Made by a program: the position numbers and the translations under genes. A stretch of DNA of 64,000 nt from Mytilus trossulus (Eukaryota; Mollusca; Bivalvia; Mytilida; Mytilidae), in NCBI RefSeq assembly GCF_036588685.1, contig NC_086379.1, positions 73,997,727 through 74,061,726 of the forward strand, given 5' to 3'. Shown in pieces: positions 12,247 to 26,377 of this stretch. Under the pieces are notes generated by a model, which made no database searches, was not told where the DNA came from, and saw only the letters and a list, made by a program, of their open reading frames with translations. Numbering within the stretch: the stretch's first letter is position 1; each line of letters begins with the position of its first letter.

Positions 12247-13455
12247 GTATATAGGGTCCTATATTAAACATAATTCCCAAGCTGGCGGCCATATTGGATG
12301 ATGAATCAGCTCCAAATAACAACACTTGGTCAGCAACTGATAAGGATATTAATGCAATTTTTTGTTTCATTCTATTCGGTGGTTTTCTAGAAAAAGTAAT
12401 GTAAAAACTTAACAATGACGACGACGACGGACGACGCACGCAAAGTGATAAGAAAAGCCCACTCATCTTTTAAGGCCAGGTGAGGTAAAAAAAAAAAACA
12501 GTTGAAAGGACTTGACTCATGAGGTAGACACAAAGAATAAAAAGCACTAAAGACACTCGGTGCCGATCTTGTCTTTTGTCTTATTTATAAACATCTGAAG
12601 GGTGCAATTTGATAAATCATTAATATTAAAATTTTGATTATTTTCAAATTTATATATATGTTGTTATATTTATAATATGCTTTTAATCTGAAGAGGTTTT
12701 TTTTTTTAAAAGTATGTGCACAATGTCAAGAATAAATACAAACACTTTATGGGTTAAACCATTCGATCAATAATTTTCAATATATGTGATGTCAACTCGA
12801 CTTTTTGCATTAATAAAATACAACTTCAACCATGAAAGCTGAAAAAACCCACGAGGGTTACTGTTTTTCGACGGAAGACATGCTACTTTATATACAATCA
12901 ATCCTCAACATTGCCAATAATTTCCGCCCTTAGTTATCTTTGTTCGGGGATGTGGTCTGTTCCGGGATGTGGGTGTTTTGTGGTGAATCATATATGCATG
13001 TCTATCCTGCAATCAGTCAACTATTGTAAAAACAAAAGTTTTGATGTTTTGAGCGAATGGTTATGTTAAAACTATTGTTTTAGTCAGTAGTGACTTAAAT
13101 GAAGAATATAGTTACTTGAAATGAAGATCAAGTTATCTTCTCTTTACGTTTTTCAATAGTGAGAGTAGATTACTGCACCTTCTGATTATTATTTAGTATA
13201 AAACTTAAAACGCAAATGCATAATTAAATAATGGTATCTATTTGCACTTTTTAACTCCCACACTTATCACACTTTAATATGTAGATGATTTAAGACTAAT
13301 AACTAAATAGTCGATATGGAATGATAAACCGGGCGGTGTCCTTGTAGAGCCGTGTGCTTGTAGAGCCGTGTGCAAAATGAAATATATGTAAACATCATCC
13401 ATAAACGGAAGAAGGCCATTTGAAGAAGTCGTCAGTAATAGAAAATATTTTAAAC
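12247..13455. other. Intergenic, upstream of the CRIP gene
   Basis: No coding region is seen. A direct 16-bp duplication (CTTGTAGAGCCGTGTG twice in a row) lies at about 13341-13372, 80-110 bp before the CRIP start codon, in the presumed 5' UTR or promoter. The rest is AT-rich. Confidence 0.45.
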
Positions 13456-16400
13456 ATGGGAAAGTGCCCTAACTGTGGGAAAGAAGTCTATTTCGGTGAG
13501 CATTATTAGTATTTAAAAACTTATGAACAACTCTTAGCCAGGATGTATACGCGATTTGCTATAATATAACACCAGTTAGTCATAAACCGAGCCGCTAAAT
13601 GCAACAATAATGCTATAAACTGAATGACTAATGTCATAGATATGATCAGCTATTGTATAATATCGTATTAATAGTATAAAAGTAACTTCATGCTGATTTT
13701 TTCAATTATATATATATTTATAAATATACTGAATGTGAATTTATTGTAAAAGTATTACTTTCAAATCGCACTGTGGTTATTAATAGACACTAGACTTGTA
13801 TAATTATAATTGAGTGACAATGGCTTTCATGAGAATTTTTTTAAAGGAAATAAAATGACAACAAATATAAGTGTATTTTTGAATTACAACTAATTTCCAT
13901 GTTCAAAGTTGTTAGCATACCAAAATTAAGACTCTTGGTACTTTTTAAAATTAAATTTTGCAGCGATTTTGATAATGAATGGCGAATTGCCGATACATAT
14001 AACCCAGTGATAATACTGTGCAATTAAAAAATGCAATTATCATATGTGTTTCTTTTTTAAGTTAACTTTTAAAAGCTTTGAGTGAAAATATGTTAATAGC
14101 GAAAACATTATAATAAATCGCGATAACATTTATATTGTCTTAATATTGATCCCAATTTATAGTTCTTTTTAAAATTAAAGACCGTCAGTTATCAAGCATT
14201 AATGTTATCAGGTAAAGGGGCCACGTATGAGGAGACGATCGTATTACACCGCCCAATATTTTATTACCAATTTGAGATCATCTTCCAGAAATCGTTGTTT
14301 GCCCATTGCGAACGACAGGTGTTGAAGCCAAGTTCAATAGTTGAATACGGCCGAATGCAGGGAAGCATTCTGTCGACGTCAACCAATCACAATAGTTTTG
14401 GCAATTTGTCGCATTAAAGAAATAGTTTTTAGTGGTGGTGTCAGTAGTTATAACATTAAAGTTAAAACGGTGTTGGGTTGTACAGATGTATGTTAAGTTG
14501 AAAAATGAAAATTTTGTAAAAGGCCACATTCCGAAGCCTCATAGAGTTGTTGCAAAAGTTCATCAAATTCGACACTTTCCTTACCCGAGTCAATCAATTA
14601 AGCATCCCCATTCCGACCAGACATGACTGTCCATTTAAACAACCCGCTCAGACAAACGGACGTTCCTGATGAATTAAAATGAATTAAAGATGTCAATGAC
14701 CACTCTTTACTTATAAATATTTTTTTTACATATGTAAAGCCTTTCATCGGATTAAGGGTGTCAACGATTTAAAAGAATGTTCTACATTTTAAATATTTAT
14801 AATGTACCCAAATGATAAGTATGACCAAATATTCATGACCAAGATAAATCTTATAAATAGCTACTGCCCCCACCCATATTTACTCTACAATGTATTTGTA
14901 GTATCTCCCTGGCTACGTCAATAAAAATACGTAACCTTCATTAAAGTTCAGGTAGATAATTTTATATTTCATAAATCATGTTTATTCATAAGATCTGTTG
15001 CGTGGCGTGAGTTAGTGTGGAGGAAACGATCCTTAAGCAGTATGGCCCATTGAAAATACGAGGAAGACGATTTTAGATTACATATTTGACACAAATGTTT
15101 GAGTAAAAATTGAATGCACCATTGAACAAAAATAACAAAAAATAATGTGTTGAAATATTTCAAAAGGGGATACGATACATTAAGAGTGAATGACCTGAAT
15201 TGATATTCAAGCAACTTCCTTAAAAGGAATGATTTTATTATTTTTCAAATTTTCAAGCAAAACTGTAATCATCCCCATTTTCTCCCCAAACACACAGATG
15301 TACATTTATTACAAATATTTAATCCATCATATGTTTCATAAGATCGATACTTTTATAAAACGTTAACTTTCGTCGCATATAATAGTTTTACCTGTAATGA
15401 GAATTCATTTTCAGGTGTAAAATACCTGGGAATGCGAAACAGGATAACTCTATCCTATGTATCTGTATGTATAAGACCAATAATCCATGTTTAGTTTTAA
15501 AATAGGGTTTCCTACAGCATATACGACACAACAAACGAGGTTGATGCGAGACAGCAATACTTTATCTTTCGTTCTATTAGGGGCGTTAGCTGTCAATTTC
15601 ATATTCAACAATTTGACTCAAATTTAATATTTGATTTTTAACATACTAAAACGTATATATCCAAATAATAAAAGTATAGAATAAGAAATTTCTGATGCCT
15701 GTTGCTGTAAAATATTTAACAATATTTCGGCGTGTATTTAGTATGGGTACCATCTAATTTACCATCGAAGTGACCACCGAAGACTGTCGACCCGATATAA
15801 ACATGAATACATATATAGATATAGGAAGATGTGGTGTGATTGCCAATGAGGCAACTCTCCATCCAAATAATAAATAGATAGTGAACACGAGGATTTGGAT
15901 TTGTTTAAGGTTTGTTTGATTTCATATTATAGATTTGAAAAATATGCTAATCGTCGTCTACCTGTACAAGGAGGAGCTTTTGTGCATCGGATCAGTCAAC
16001 CGAATGATTTATCATTTTTTTTTCAATGTTGACATTATTTTCCTTCTAATAGCTAATCACGCGTAATGCATGCGTATCCCATCTCTAGCTAAGTGGTTAA
16101 ATTAAATGAGGTCGAATTATTCACTTGCAAGTGATATCGTCCAATGGTATACGGAACTTAAGGCTTTTCGTGATAATTATATTAATTATTCAAAAAAAAT
16201 CAAAAGCGATAAGGGTTCAAATAAATGAAAGAAAAAATACGATATACAGCAACAAACGACAACCACTGAAGTACAGACTAATTTTTTTCGGGAGCCACTA
16301 CTCCCCCTCTCCCTTTTATACTGTGGTGTGGTAGTACAACATAAGAACAAGCTATTAAGATCTGTTGGTGAGGGCTTAAAGTATGAGATCGATTGAAATC

Positions 16401-19400
16401 ACACAAAAAACATAAAAGACACAATAGATGCAATGTTCAGATCCGAGGGCTGCTCCAATATGTGTTTCTTTTGAAACTGGGAAATCACGTTTAACATTCT
16501 TGTTATATAATCGGTATAAATCCTCTAGAAATATCATGTTGATGTGGACCTGATCCGCATCGCAAAACATTTAAAATCCAGATGTAAATTCGGCATTTTT
16601 AATAATGATATCTATTACAATATCTGTCACAGTATATTATACTGTATATTGGTATCTATAATTGACAACATCGCGCCATTGTTATATTATCCGGTTACGG
16701 CTTTTTAAAGTATTTAAATGAAGAAAAAAATATCAAAGAACCAAATTCTACCATTGTCATCTTGTGACTTACATTTGTTTTCTGAAACCGGCTTTTTATT
16801 ATGTAAATTTTAACATGACTATCATAACTCGCATATGAAAATCTTAAATTTATTCCGGAGTGGAGAAATGTCGTTACCACTCGCAACAGAAGGATACTCT
16901 TCCTTTACATCTGGTCGTTGACTGGTCTATAACAATTGAATGGAAAACACACAAGAACCAGTTCAAAGATTTGATCCCATACATTTCTGCAGCTAGTGGT
17001 AAAAATAATAGTTCAAATACATCTAATTTCAGCTGAAAAAGTGACCTCATTAGGAAAAGAGTGGCACCGTCCTTGTTTGAGATGTGAAAAATGTAAAAAG
17101 ACATTGGCATCTGGAAGTCATGCAGAGGTGTGTATTCTAAATATTATTCTTTAAAGTCATCTCCAACTCCAATGATATTATAATTTGTACATAGTTTATA
17201 GTAAAATGTATGACCAAATACAACTGTAGAAAGAAGCTGAATCGGTAAAACAAACTGATCAAACTCGAGCACACATACACACAAACTCGAGCACACATAC
17301 ACACTCAAACTCGAGCACACATACACAATCAAACTCGAGCACACATACACAATCAAACTCGAGCACACATACACAATCAAACTCGAGCACACATACACAA
17401 TCAAACTCGAGCACACATACACACACATACACAATCAAACTGAAGCTCACATACACAATCAAACTCGAGCACACATACACACACAAACTAGAGCACACAT
17501 ACACAATCAAACTGGAGCACACATACACAATCAAACTCGAGCACACATATACACACAAACTCGAGCACACATACACACTCAAACTCGAGCACACATACAC
17601 AATCAAACTGGAGCACACATACACAATCAAACTCGAGCACACATATACACCCAAACTCGAGCACACATAACTACCAATTTTATTTCGTCAAATATATCCT
17701 CGAGCCTTATAAAATAGTTTAAGGGGTGAATAGAATTATAAGGTTCGCGCCTGAACAACAAATCGTAGTACCGTACCTGACATGCATGTCTCCTTTGTTG
17801 TATATGTGAGGAAGATATAGAATATTGCCAAAGTATTCAAGATTACAATTTTAAAAAATGTTCGTTATATGGTTTTCCATGAGGGGAAAGGGTTGAATAA
17901 AGCTTTCTGACAAAGTTTACCAAATTTTAAACCAAACCCTTCGTTTTATTTTTTTCCCCCTATTTTCTTTCCATTATATAAGTAATTATCGAGATTGTTC
18001 CACTGAATACATACATGTGAACATGTACAAAAAAAATGTATGAATAGAAAGCAGTCGAATTAACAATTTTGTTAAAAATAGGTAAAGCAGAACGTGTGTT
18101 GGTGGGGTTTGTGTTGCATAGTCTTTAGTTCTCTATGTTGTGTCCTCTGTGCTATAATTTATCTGCTTGTTAGTTTATTTTCAATTTATGAGTTTGATTG
18201 TCCCTCTAGTATCTTTCGTCCCTCTTTTAAAATAAACAATTAACCTGATTGCAATCAAACTGTATATATGTCGTACTTGACTTTCCGTCTATGTCGTCTG
18301 GACTTTAGCTGGCCTGGTAAAAACGAAGAATTTTAAAATAACTAGATGTTATTATAACTGAAATATCAGTGCCAATGAAACCGCAACACTTTTGTTTTTC
18401 AAAAAAATCTCATAATTTTTATTTTATTTATATTAGAACTTTGTATAGTTGGTTTACAATGACTTTTAAGACAATTAACGACAACTTTACGGTTGAGTTA
18501 TTTTTGGAACAAATGCGAAGTAAGGGTTATTTTGATCGGACATAAACCGAGTTAACCGCTTTTCAACATACGCACCATTTTCACAATTTTGTCATTTAAA
18601 GCTTGGCGAATGTCATGAATTATCCCGCCTTTATTGTTAGGAAACTGCAATAAACATCTGAGTAAATGCCAGGACTTTCTGACAATCAGCGACATGCAGT
18701 TTTGGGCATGATCAAATGACGCCTTTCACAGCATACAATTACGAGAAGACTGAAGTTTTAGCCTCTACAATAACCAAAATCATTCACAAATTCAACCAAA
18801 ATGGATCATTTAATGATAATCCACATCCCAGGGTACAAAAAGCAAGAAACGCCCAGCCAGACTGATACATTTGGTCTTAAACATATTCGATTTTGACTCT
18901 GATGGCTGTACAAAGGTCACGAGAGTTCAGTGGTGGTCACGGTAGATCCTTTGCAGCAATTTCAGTAAAGCACCATTTGCGCAGAAATTGTTAAAGAGCA
19001 CCAAAGTCTTACCCTAGTCACATCTAAACGGCCGTCAGGTGTAAATATCGAATGTTCTAGACCAAAAATCTTTCATTATGTACCAAAAACCGTCAGTGGT
19101 GGGTACATAGACATTTGGAACCCATCTTGGCCAAAATTCATGTGTTTCGCCCGATTTTGGTCCGATCGAGCAAATGTTGCATCAAATTGGACATGGTTTA
19201 GACAATGAAAACCACCAACAATATCATAAAGTCAGCTTGATTTTGATTTGCGGGACAAGTGGAATAACATTCCTCGAGATCACATTAAACGTCCGGGATG
19301 ATCAATTCCACAGCGCTGTCGAGATTGCGCTGCACAACGAGGTTGTAACATGTTTTGTAAGGACTGTGAGTTGTTGATTCGACATTGGATGTTTCGTTTA

Positions 19401-22053
19401 CTTATAGCGTCTGAAAGATGACAATGAACCATTTTTGTTTGACATCGGTCTATTGTTAGAATTGTTAATTTTCAAGAACAATTTATTTTGAAAGATTATC
19501 ATTTCTAATATAAATTTTATTTTTGAAAAAACAAGTTTTGCGTTTTCATTGGCACTCAGTACAATACAATTTCAAATAAATGCATACAATATATTTCACA
19601 ATATATAGTTCATCATACATAGACAATATTGTCGAGCTGTAATATATTAAATGTTTCTTGCTTTAACATAATACGCAAATATTTCTGTTCTGGAGATCAA
19701 TCCTGCAACGGTACGATTTCAATATACATGAAACAACAAATATTTTCAAGATAAACCAAAAAAAAAAATCCGAATTTGCAAAATAGGAAATATAACATAT
19801 ATGACAGCTGATTCAATATCTTCAGTAATGATACACTAGCCAACTTAGTCGTACTTCCCCTTACTTCTCATGTCAAGATGAGTATACACAATGAAATTCA
19901 AAATGGGATATCTTTTTGAACTTTAATATTTATAAGTCTTTAGTTTTCCATTTTCTTGCTATTTTGTAAATTTTTGTTACATAGGTCATAAAGTTAGTGA
20001 TCCATTACAATGTAGATTACAATCTGTTTTGTTGAACAAACAATTGCTTTCAATTTGAAACTCTTCCTTGTCAACGTCAATTTTAAATGACTAAACTGCA
20101 TATAATACTTTGTAGCAACACAATTATTATAAGATTACTTCTGGACTATGTAAATGAACAGATGCATTTATAATTTTATATAAAACTGTGAACAAGATTT
20201 GAGAAAGATCTATTCCAAATCTTCATTAATTATAGATGTTTTGATAGTTAACAAGCAGCTTGTTTCCTTTGCCAAACAGCTTGTCTTAATACGCATTTAT
20301 CCTTGGTTAGTTAACAAGCAGCTTGTTTCCTTTGCCAAACAGCTTGTCTTAATACGCATTTATCCTTGGTTAGTTAACAAGCAGCTTGTTTCCTTTGCCA
20401 AACAGCTTGTCTTAATACGCATTTATCCTTGGTTAGTTAACAAGCAGCTTGTTTCCTTTGCCAAACAGCTTGTCTTAATGCGCATTTATCCTTGGTTAGT
20501 TAACAAGCAGCTTGTTTCCTTTGCCAAACAGCTTGTCTTAATACGCATTTATCCTTGGTTAGTTAACAAGCAGCTTGTTTCCTTTGCCAAACAGCTTGTC
20601 TTAATACGCATTTATCCTTGGTTAGTTAACAAGCAGCTTGTTTCCTTTGCCAAACAGCTTGTCTTAATACGCCTTTATCCTTGGTTTTGTGCACTACAGC
20701 TACATGCATTCAACTATTCCAATTTTAAAGTTTAAACCCTGTGCAAAGGGAAATAACCTAAAGTTTTCTAGGGTTTCAAAAATTGTTGTTGTATTTTTGC
20801 CATGTTGTAATCATGCCTTCAGATCTTGCAGCGATATAGCTATTCAGAGCCGATGTGACATAATGTAAACTCCCTACATCAATGTAATGGCCATTGGTTC
20901 TGTATCGACATGGATAGATTACGCGGAATACTGTTCTATCATTTTATAAATATGATATAAACATGTATCCAAAATATGATTATTCATAAAAAAATGTTTC
21001 ATTTTTCAGCATGAAGGAAAGCCATATTGTCATAAACCTTGCTACGCTGCCATGTTTGGACCCGGTGGTAAGTTTCTTCAGCTTATCATATTGCAGAACG
21101 TCATAAAGAAATTACTAGTACCCGTTTTTGGTTTTCTCGTTTGAATGGTTTTACACTAGTAATTTTTGGACCCTTTATAGCTTGTTGCTCGGTGTGAGCC
21201 AAGGATCCGTGTTGAAGGCCGTACCTTCACCTATAATGGTTTACTTTTATAAATTGTTATTTGGATGGAGAGTTGTCTCATTGGCACTCATACCACATCT
21301 TCCTATTCTTCTAATTACATAAAAAAAAAAGAGGCTAGTTTTACTATAAATACGGATTTTTTTAATGGTGTGCTTAAAAATTGTAAATATAGTTCCCAAG
21401 TATTTGCGTATTTTGCTTTCAAGCAATCTGTTTACCTTCAATGCCAGTCTAACTGTTTTATAATGTTGCATATGATTTTGATTGTTTCCCTTTATATTTT
21501 ATATATCTGGGTTTTTTTTCTGACAATCAAAATAGAAGAAAACAAAAAGAAATTTCTCTCATTTTTGTGCTTTTTTTCACATTTTCTGACCGGTGTGAGA
21601 AATGTATTTCTCTTCATTAGTGATTTTTTTTTTCGGCAAATGATTAGTCGAAATTTCTCATCGACTTCCTTAAACTGAATATTCCATACTGATATAACAC
21701 AATCAAAGATAAAAATGAACAGACACATCGTCATACCCTTAGCAAGATTAATCGGATATTGCTTCAGCTAGGGAAAAAAGTTAAATCGATTGAACAATGA
21801 TCCATTTTAGTCTTTGTAAAACATACCAAAAAAAACCAAAAACTAGAAATTTTATCCATGTTGGTTTTTTATGATACATTTTTTGTCGTTTGTTTTAATT
21901 CTGAAATGAATAAATATAATATAAGGCCTACCTTTATATTGTTATTGAATTAAAAAATCTTCTACCATTTGAATGTTCATACAAGTACGTGCTCATTATT
22001 GTTTCTCTTTTTTAGGGTATGGACATGGTGGAACAGAGAGTCACAAATATTGA
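13456..22053 (+). CDS. CRIP1: Cysteine-rich protein 1-like single-LIM protein (CRIP), four exons
   Basis: Exons are 13456-13495, 17033-17127, 21010-21067 and 22016-22053, with GT-AG borders and phases 1, 0 and 1 that join into a 76-residue protein (vertebrate CRIP1 has 77). It is a single LIM domain plus a short glycine-rich tail ending ESHKY. Zinc ligands are C4, C7, H25, C28 for the first finger and C31, C34, C52, C56 for the second. The blocks [19 protein letters not shown] and CYAAMFGP are near-identical to CRIP1 of other animals. The role is inferred from the family: a small zinc-binding adaptor protein of cytoplasm or nucleus, with no catalytic activity. Intron 2 holds two minisatellites and a Tc1-like remnant. 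An AATAAA lies at about 22444. Confidence 0.93.
13496..17032. other. CRIP intron 1 with dispersed repeats
   Basis: About 14500-14640 resembles part of the sequence at 42420-42545 (GAGTTGTTGCAA, then an ACTTTCCTTACCCGAG-like run). About 15826-15880 is one copy of the GATTGCCAATGAGGCAACTC family. About 16240-16340 resembles 43600-43700. No coding region is recognised. Confidence 0.5.
17260..17670. repeat. 24-bp minisatellite, about 17 units
   Basis: Units are variants of AATCAAACTCGAGCACACATAC plus AC, with CTGGAG and CTAGAG variants. The array starts about 130 bp after CRIP exon 2, inside intron 2. The minus strand is open throughout only because the period is a multiple of three; no protein is claimed. 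Confidence 0.95.
18365..19560 (+). mobile_element. Decayed Tc1/mariner-like DNA transposon
   Basis: Ends are inverted repeats (left AGTGCCAATGAAACCGCAA; right, reversed, AGTGCCAATGAAAACGCAA) next to TA. Broken + strand frames near the right end read PDFGPIEQM (like the SPDLNPIE block of Tc1 transposases) and then [14 protein letters not shown], followed by stops and shifts. It is a dead element of about 1.2 kb in CRIP intron 2. Confidence 0.75.
20247..20690. repeat. 63-bp minisatellite, 7 units
   Basis: Seven almost identical 63-bp units (each starting GTTAACAAGCAGCTTGTTTC) lie in CRIP intron 2. The period is 21 codons, so the + strand stays open. The near identity of the units points to recent expansion, and nothing supports translation. 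Confidence 0.95.
21130..21310 (-). repeat. Dispersed repeat, inverted relative to 61.57-61.76 kb
   Basis: The stretch reads as the reverse complement of 61570-61760, sharing the GAGACAACTCTCCATCCAAA block, a GTACGGCCTTCAAC-like block and a GGCTCACACCGA-like block. It lies between CRIP exons 3 and 4. Confidence 0.7.
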
Positions 22054-25000
22054 TTGTATATTTCATATGTTGAGTTAGTCTTCCGCAATATTGTTGTTTT
22101 TTATTTACTATATCAGCAATATATCTGCTTTATTAGATTTTATTTTATATTAAACATTAAAATGATATATGCATCTTTTTTTGTCAAGAACCTCCTTTCA
22201 AACTTATTTGTATGTTGTTTTTTTCCTCGGGACGAATAAGAGCTTCAGGGTATTTTTTTAAGCAAGACATATGTCCATTGTTGGAGACAGTATTTTGCCC
22301 TCTATGTGTGATTTGTCAAGGATTTCTGTCTTATTGGCGTTTACCCAACATCCAGCATGAGAGTTGGATAACACGTATATTTGTAATACATAAATTAATG
22401 GCAATTATCAGCAACACCACCTAGCTAGATGTTATTGAATGAACAATAAAACAATTGTAACAAAACATTAAAAAAACTGATTGTAGAAAATTGACGAATT
22501 TTAAAAAGCTTATTAGCTAAGCACATATAAAAATACAGCATTTGTATTGAAGCTACTCTTAATAGATGACCATGAGTTAAATTTTGTAAAAGCTACACCT
22601 AAAGCAGCATATATATGTAAAAATACTGTTGATATAAAAGCTATGCATACAAAGACATATTCATCTGAAATTGTGATTAAAGCATGATGATTAAGATTGT
22701 TAAATATAATGTACCTATGTATATGTATAAAACAGTTGACATAAAAGCTACTTATAAAGCTGATGTAGATATAAAGCTCATGTTAAATTACGGTTGCTGT
22801 AAGAGATAAGCACGATATGAAGCTGACACAATACACATAGTATGAATAAACAAAAAATGGAAATGACCTATGCAAGACAAAATAACAAAATATAAATCTG
22901 TACAAAGTTATCTCCATTTCACACTTAAAAAACTATATGAAACTGGCACATACAAATTTAAGAAAATTTAAGAAAAAGCAGGCGAAGTTGAGCGGATATA
23001 AGACCGACCTACATTCGACGTTAGCGACTCGGGTAAAAGGGATAACAGGAATTACTAGTACCGACAAAAGGGACTTATCCAATGATCAAACCGCCCAACT
23101 CCTCCTAATAAATCAGACATACAAACAGATAAAACAGTTGGTTCAAATAGCCTGACTTGGTACATGCACAAACTGTATTGGGTTGAATAATAAATGCGTC
23201 TGTTTTATTGTAAGTTTTACATGCGCATCGCCCATTTTGGCATGGAAAGACTATTTGTCGTATAGTTAATAATACGCAATATAAAAACTAGCAGTTCAGC
23301 TACCAAACGGATGATCACTAACTTGAACAAAGCTCTATATTTAAGACGACACATAATTTGGAAAGCAGGCCAGTTGAATTCGTTCGTAACTGGGGGTGGG
23401 GGTGGGGGGAGTACCAGAACAGAACCAACAATCCTGAAAGGTTTCATGAAGTTTCATTGTCAAATTTTAAATGATAAAGTCATTATTTATGAGGGGCAAG
23501 TAATTCTGTTATCATATAATATTGACTACTGAGCTGATGATACCCTCGGGGACTTATAGTCCACCAGCAGAAGTATCAACCCAGTGCTGTTAAAAATGAA
23601 AACACGTTATAAATTATATGCACCCGAATCTGTATTTACCTTCATCATGATCGTCTAAAGCATAATTTGTGAAAGCCTAGGATGAAAAATAACAGAAATA
23701 AAACCAAGAAGGACATAAAAAACACAAATCTATTTATAACTATCTATCACAAACCTATCTATGTGCGAATCAAAGCAAGGTGTTTTGTTCCTGTTTTGGG
23801 ATTTGGTATGTGTTGTCCAAAGAAAACTGTGACTTAATGATAATTTTTTGTTGTTATCTCTCTGTAGTTTGAATTGTATAGTATACAGTAACTTACATCA
23901 TGTCGTTGTTATCTACTCATCAGACAGGATGTTGCTCAATTGTTTTTCCCTAGAATTTCGAAGATTTGGTTCAACATATTATTTTCCTGATGCCTTTTAT
24001 ACTGACCTTTACAACTGTTATTCTTCGGTGGTTCTCGGGATACAATTACTCATTATGTATACCAGTTTTGCATGCAGGTGTTTTAACTCTTTATTCGACA
24101 GCTTAACTTCTAAAACACTTTTTGCAATATCAATCAGTAAAGGTTAAAGCTCATGTAGCATGTATATATCATGCTCCGTCAAAAACACATAAGATCCTTT
24201 GCGTTGTCCTTATTTTGATTTTCTCAGAATACCTTGTTGCTGGGGAAAATATCATCAAAGGTTCCAGGCCGAACCTTTTTGAATTAATCATTTCTGTTTT
24301 TAATTTTTGCAACAATGTCATTTTGTAAAGTCACAAAGTTTATTAGTTTTCACAATATAATTATAAGGGCTGGCATGTTCTTTAAAATGATATATTGAAT
24401 ACTAGTACTAAAGTCCAATAATAGATCTTTGGGGCTATCGACGATTGAGAAAGTATAAAGCTGTTAGAAAGTATTCCAGGGCATAATATTCATTTAAGCA
24501 TATTACCCCAACTGCCGAGTACTTCTTAAAATGTAGTTTGTCCAAATAATTTCACTGATTTTTAAGAGACCATACATTATTTGTAAACATGAAGATTTAT
24601 TTTTGAGTGCAATCTGTTTCGTGTGAAATCATTTTAACAAAAGCGGACTGAAGCTGTTTGGTAAGAAGCCAAATCTTGAAGGATTGCAATCGACCACAAG
24701 CGTCTAAAAGCTTAATCTATTGGATAGAGTTTGGAGGAGTGATGGTGATTCGAGGTAACAATGACATTGCCATCGTTCATGACAGTTTTGTTTAAGAAGA
24801 ACACGTCTTACAAATTTCTAATGATTGTGGCATGATACTAAATGAATTTTGAAAACAATACAGAAATAAAATTCCAAACTAAATAAATCCAAAATTTAGA
24901 AACACAACGCAATGTTCTTAAGTAAACATAAGGTTGGACTGCAACCAACAAATGTGAGTCTTCGAAAAAAAACCGGTAAAACATTTGAAGTAACATACTT

Positions 25001-26377
25001 TTACAGTTCCCGGATGGATAGTTGTATCCTTGACTCCTTAAACTATGTGATAATGCAGTTAAAAGTAAATTCACAAAAATACTGAACTCAGAGGAAAATC
25101 TAATCGGAAAAAACATAATTACATGACAATGGCAAAATCAAATGACAAAACACATCAAAAAACGTCTTTATATATAGTAACAATTGGGTAGGCTATGATA
25201 ACATGTTTTCGGGTACTGATAAACAAGAAAATTAGTTTACTTATTACCTAGGATATTATCATTTTAATAACCTAAATATATGCGATTAAATGAAACCCAA
25301 CATTATATTGAATTGAACTGATCGATGATTACTTCATAATTATTAAAAGAGGGACGAAAGATACCAAAGGGACAGTCAAACTCATAAATTTAAAACAAAC
25401 TGACAACGCCATGGCTAAAAATGTTAAAGACAAACAGAAAAAAACAATATTACATATGACACACCATAGAAAACTAAAGAATAAACAACACGAACCCCAT
25501 TAAAAACTAGGGGTGATCTCAGGTGCTCCGAAAGGGTAAGAAGATTCTGCTTCACATGTCGCACCCGTCGTGTTGCTTATGCAATTACAAATCCGGTAAA
25601 TAGTCTAGTTCGGTAGGTCACAAAATTATTAAGTTTTTGCTGAACACTACACATAGCATGAAACGTGGTATGCATCCATGAAATTTTCATAGACCTATCG
25701 ACGATTTGATAGAATAAAGATGTTTGAAAGTATTACGGGGCATGGTGACAAATTACACAAATACAGTTTGCAAACCAGAAAGAACATTTCAAAGGGAAAG
25801 GCTATTTGGTTTAATAATTTGTTGCTGTCGAGAGAAGTGATATATCGGACAAACTTTCCATTTGCTTGTTGTACAAATAGCATACGGACAAAATCGTATG
25901 ACGTCATTAATTCAAGAAAGCTAATTATCACATGTTTATGAAGAGTTCATACGTGCAGATATATTATAAAATACCAAAAATAAAAATTGGTTTCGCAGAC
26001 ATCAGATCAGATAATAAAAGATTGAATTATTGTTTAATGTGAGCAGGCATTTTTTATCAGAATACTTTATAGATATTTCATAAACAATAATAGCATATTA
26101 GTTTGATGTGGATTGTATTCTCGGTAGCTTTTTACATATGGAACTGAATCAACTATAAAACTGAAGATGTTTGGATTGATAGAGTAATTAATATCTCGAT
26201 TAACAGAATAAAACTATTTATTTTTCCTGGTACAAAGTCAGTATGGTTTCTTTAATAAAATCAAAGATCAGGTAAATAATTATCAAGTGCTATTACTTTG
26301 GCAATGAATATGTATCATCATCTTAAATACCGCTATGCAGAATTTTGAACTTGCGTCGTGTGGATTTCACGGCAACA
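22054..26377. other. Intergenic region between CRIP and GPCR 2
   Basis: No gene is recognised. It holds dispersed repeats: a piece ending CCTGACTTGGTACATG at about 23152-23168, a repeat at about 25060-25170, and about 25345-25680, which is similar to 61850-62180 and (reversed) 18080-18235 and 62820-62945. A G-rich run lies at about 23392-23409. Open frames are short with no family resemblance. Confidence 0.5.

Noticed and set aside
17144-17666. Minus-strand frames encoding VYVCSSLI repeats
   Set aside because: Produced by the 24-bp minisatellite period; no start context, splice sites or family.
20199-20735. 178-residue + frame of 21-residue repeats
   Set aside because: Explained entirely by the 63-bp intronic minisatellite.
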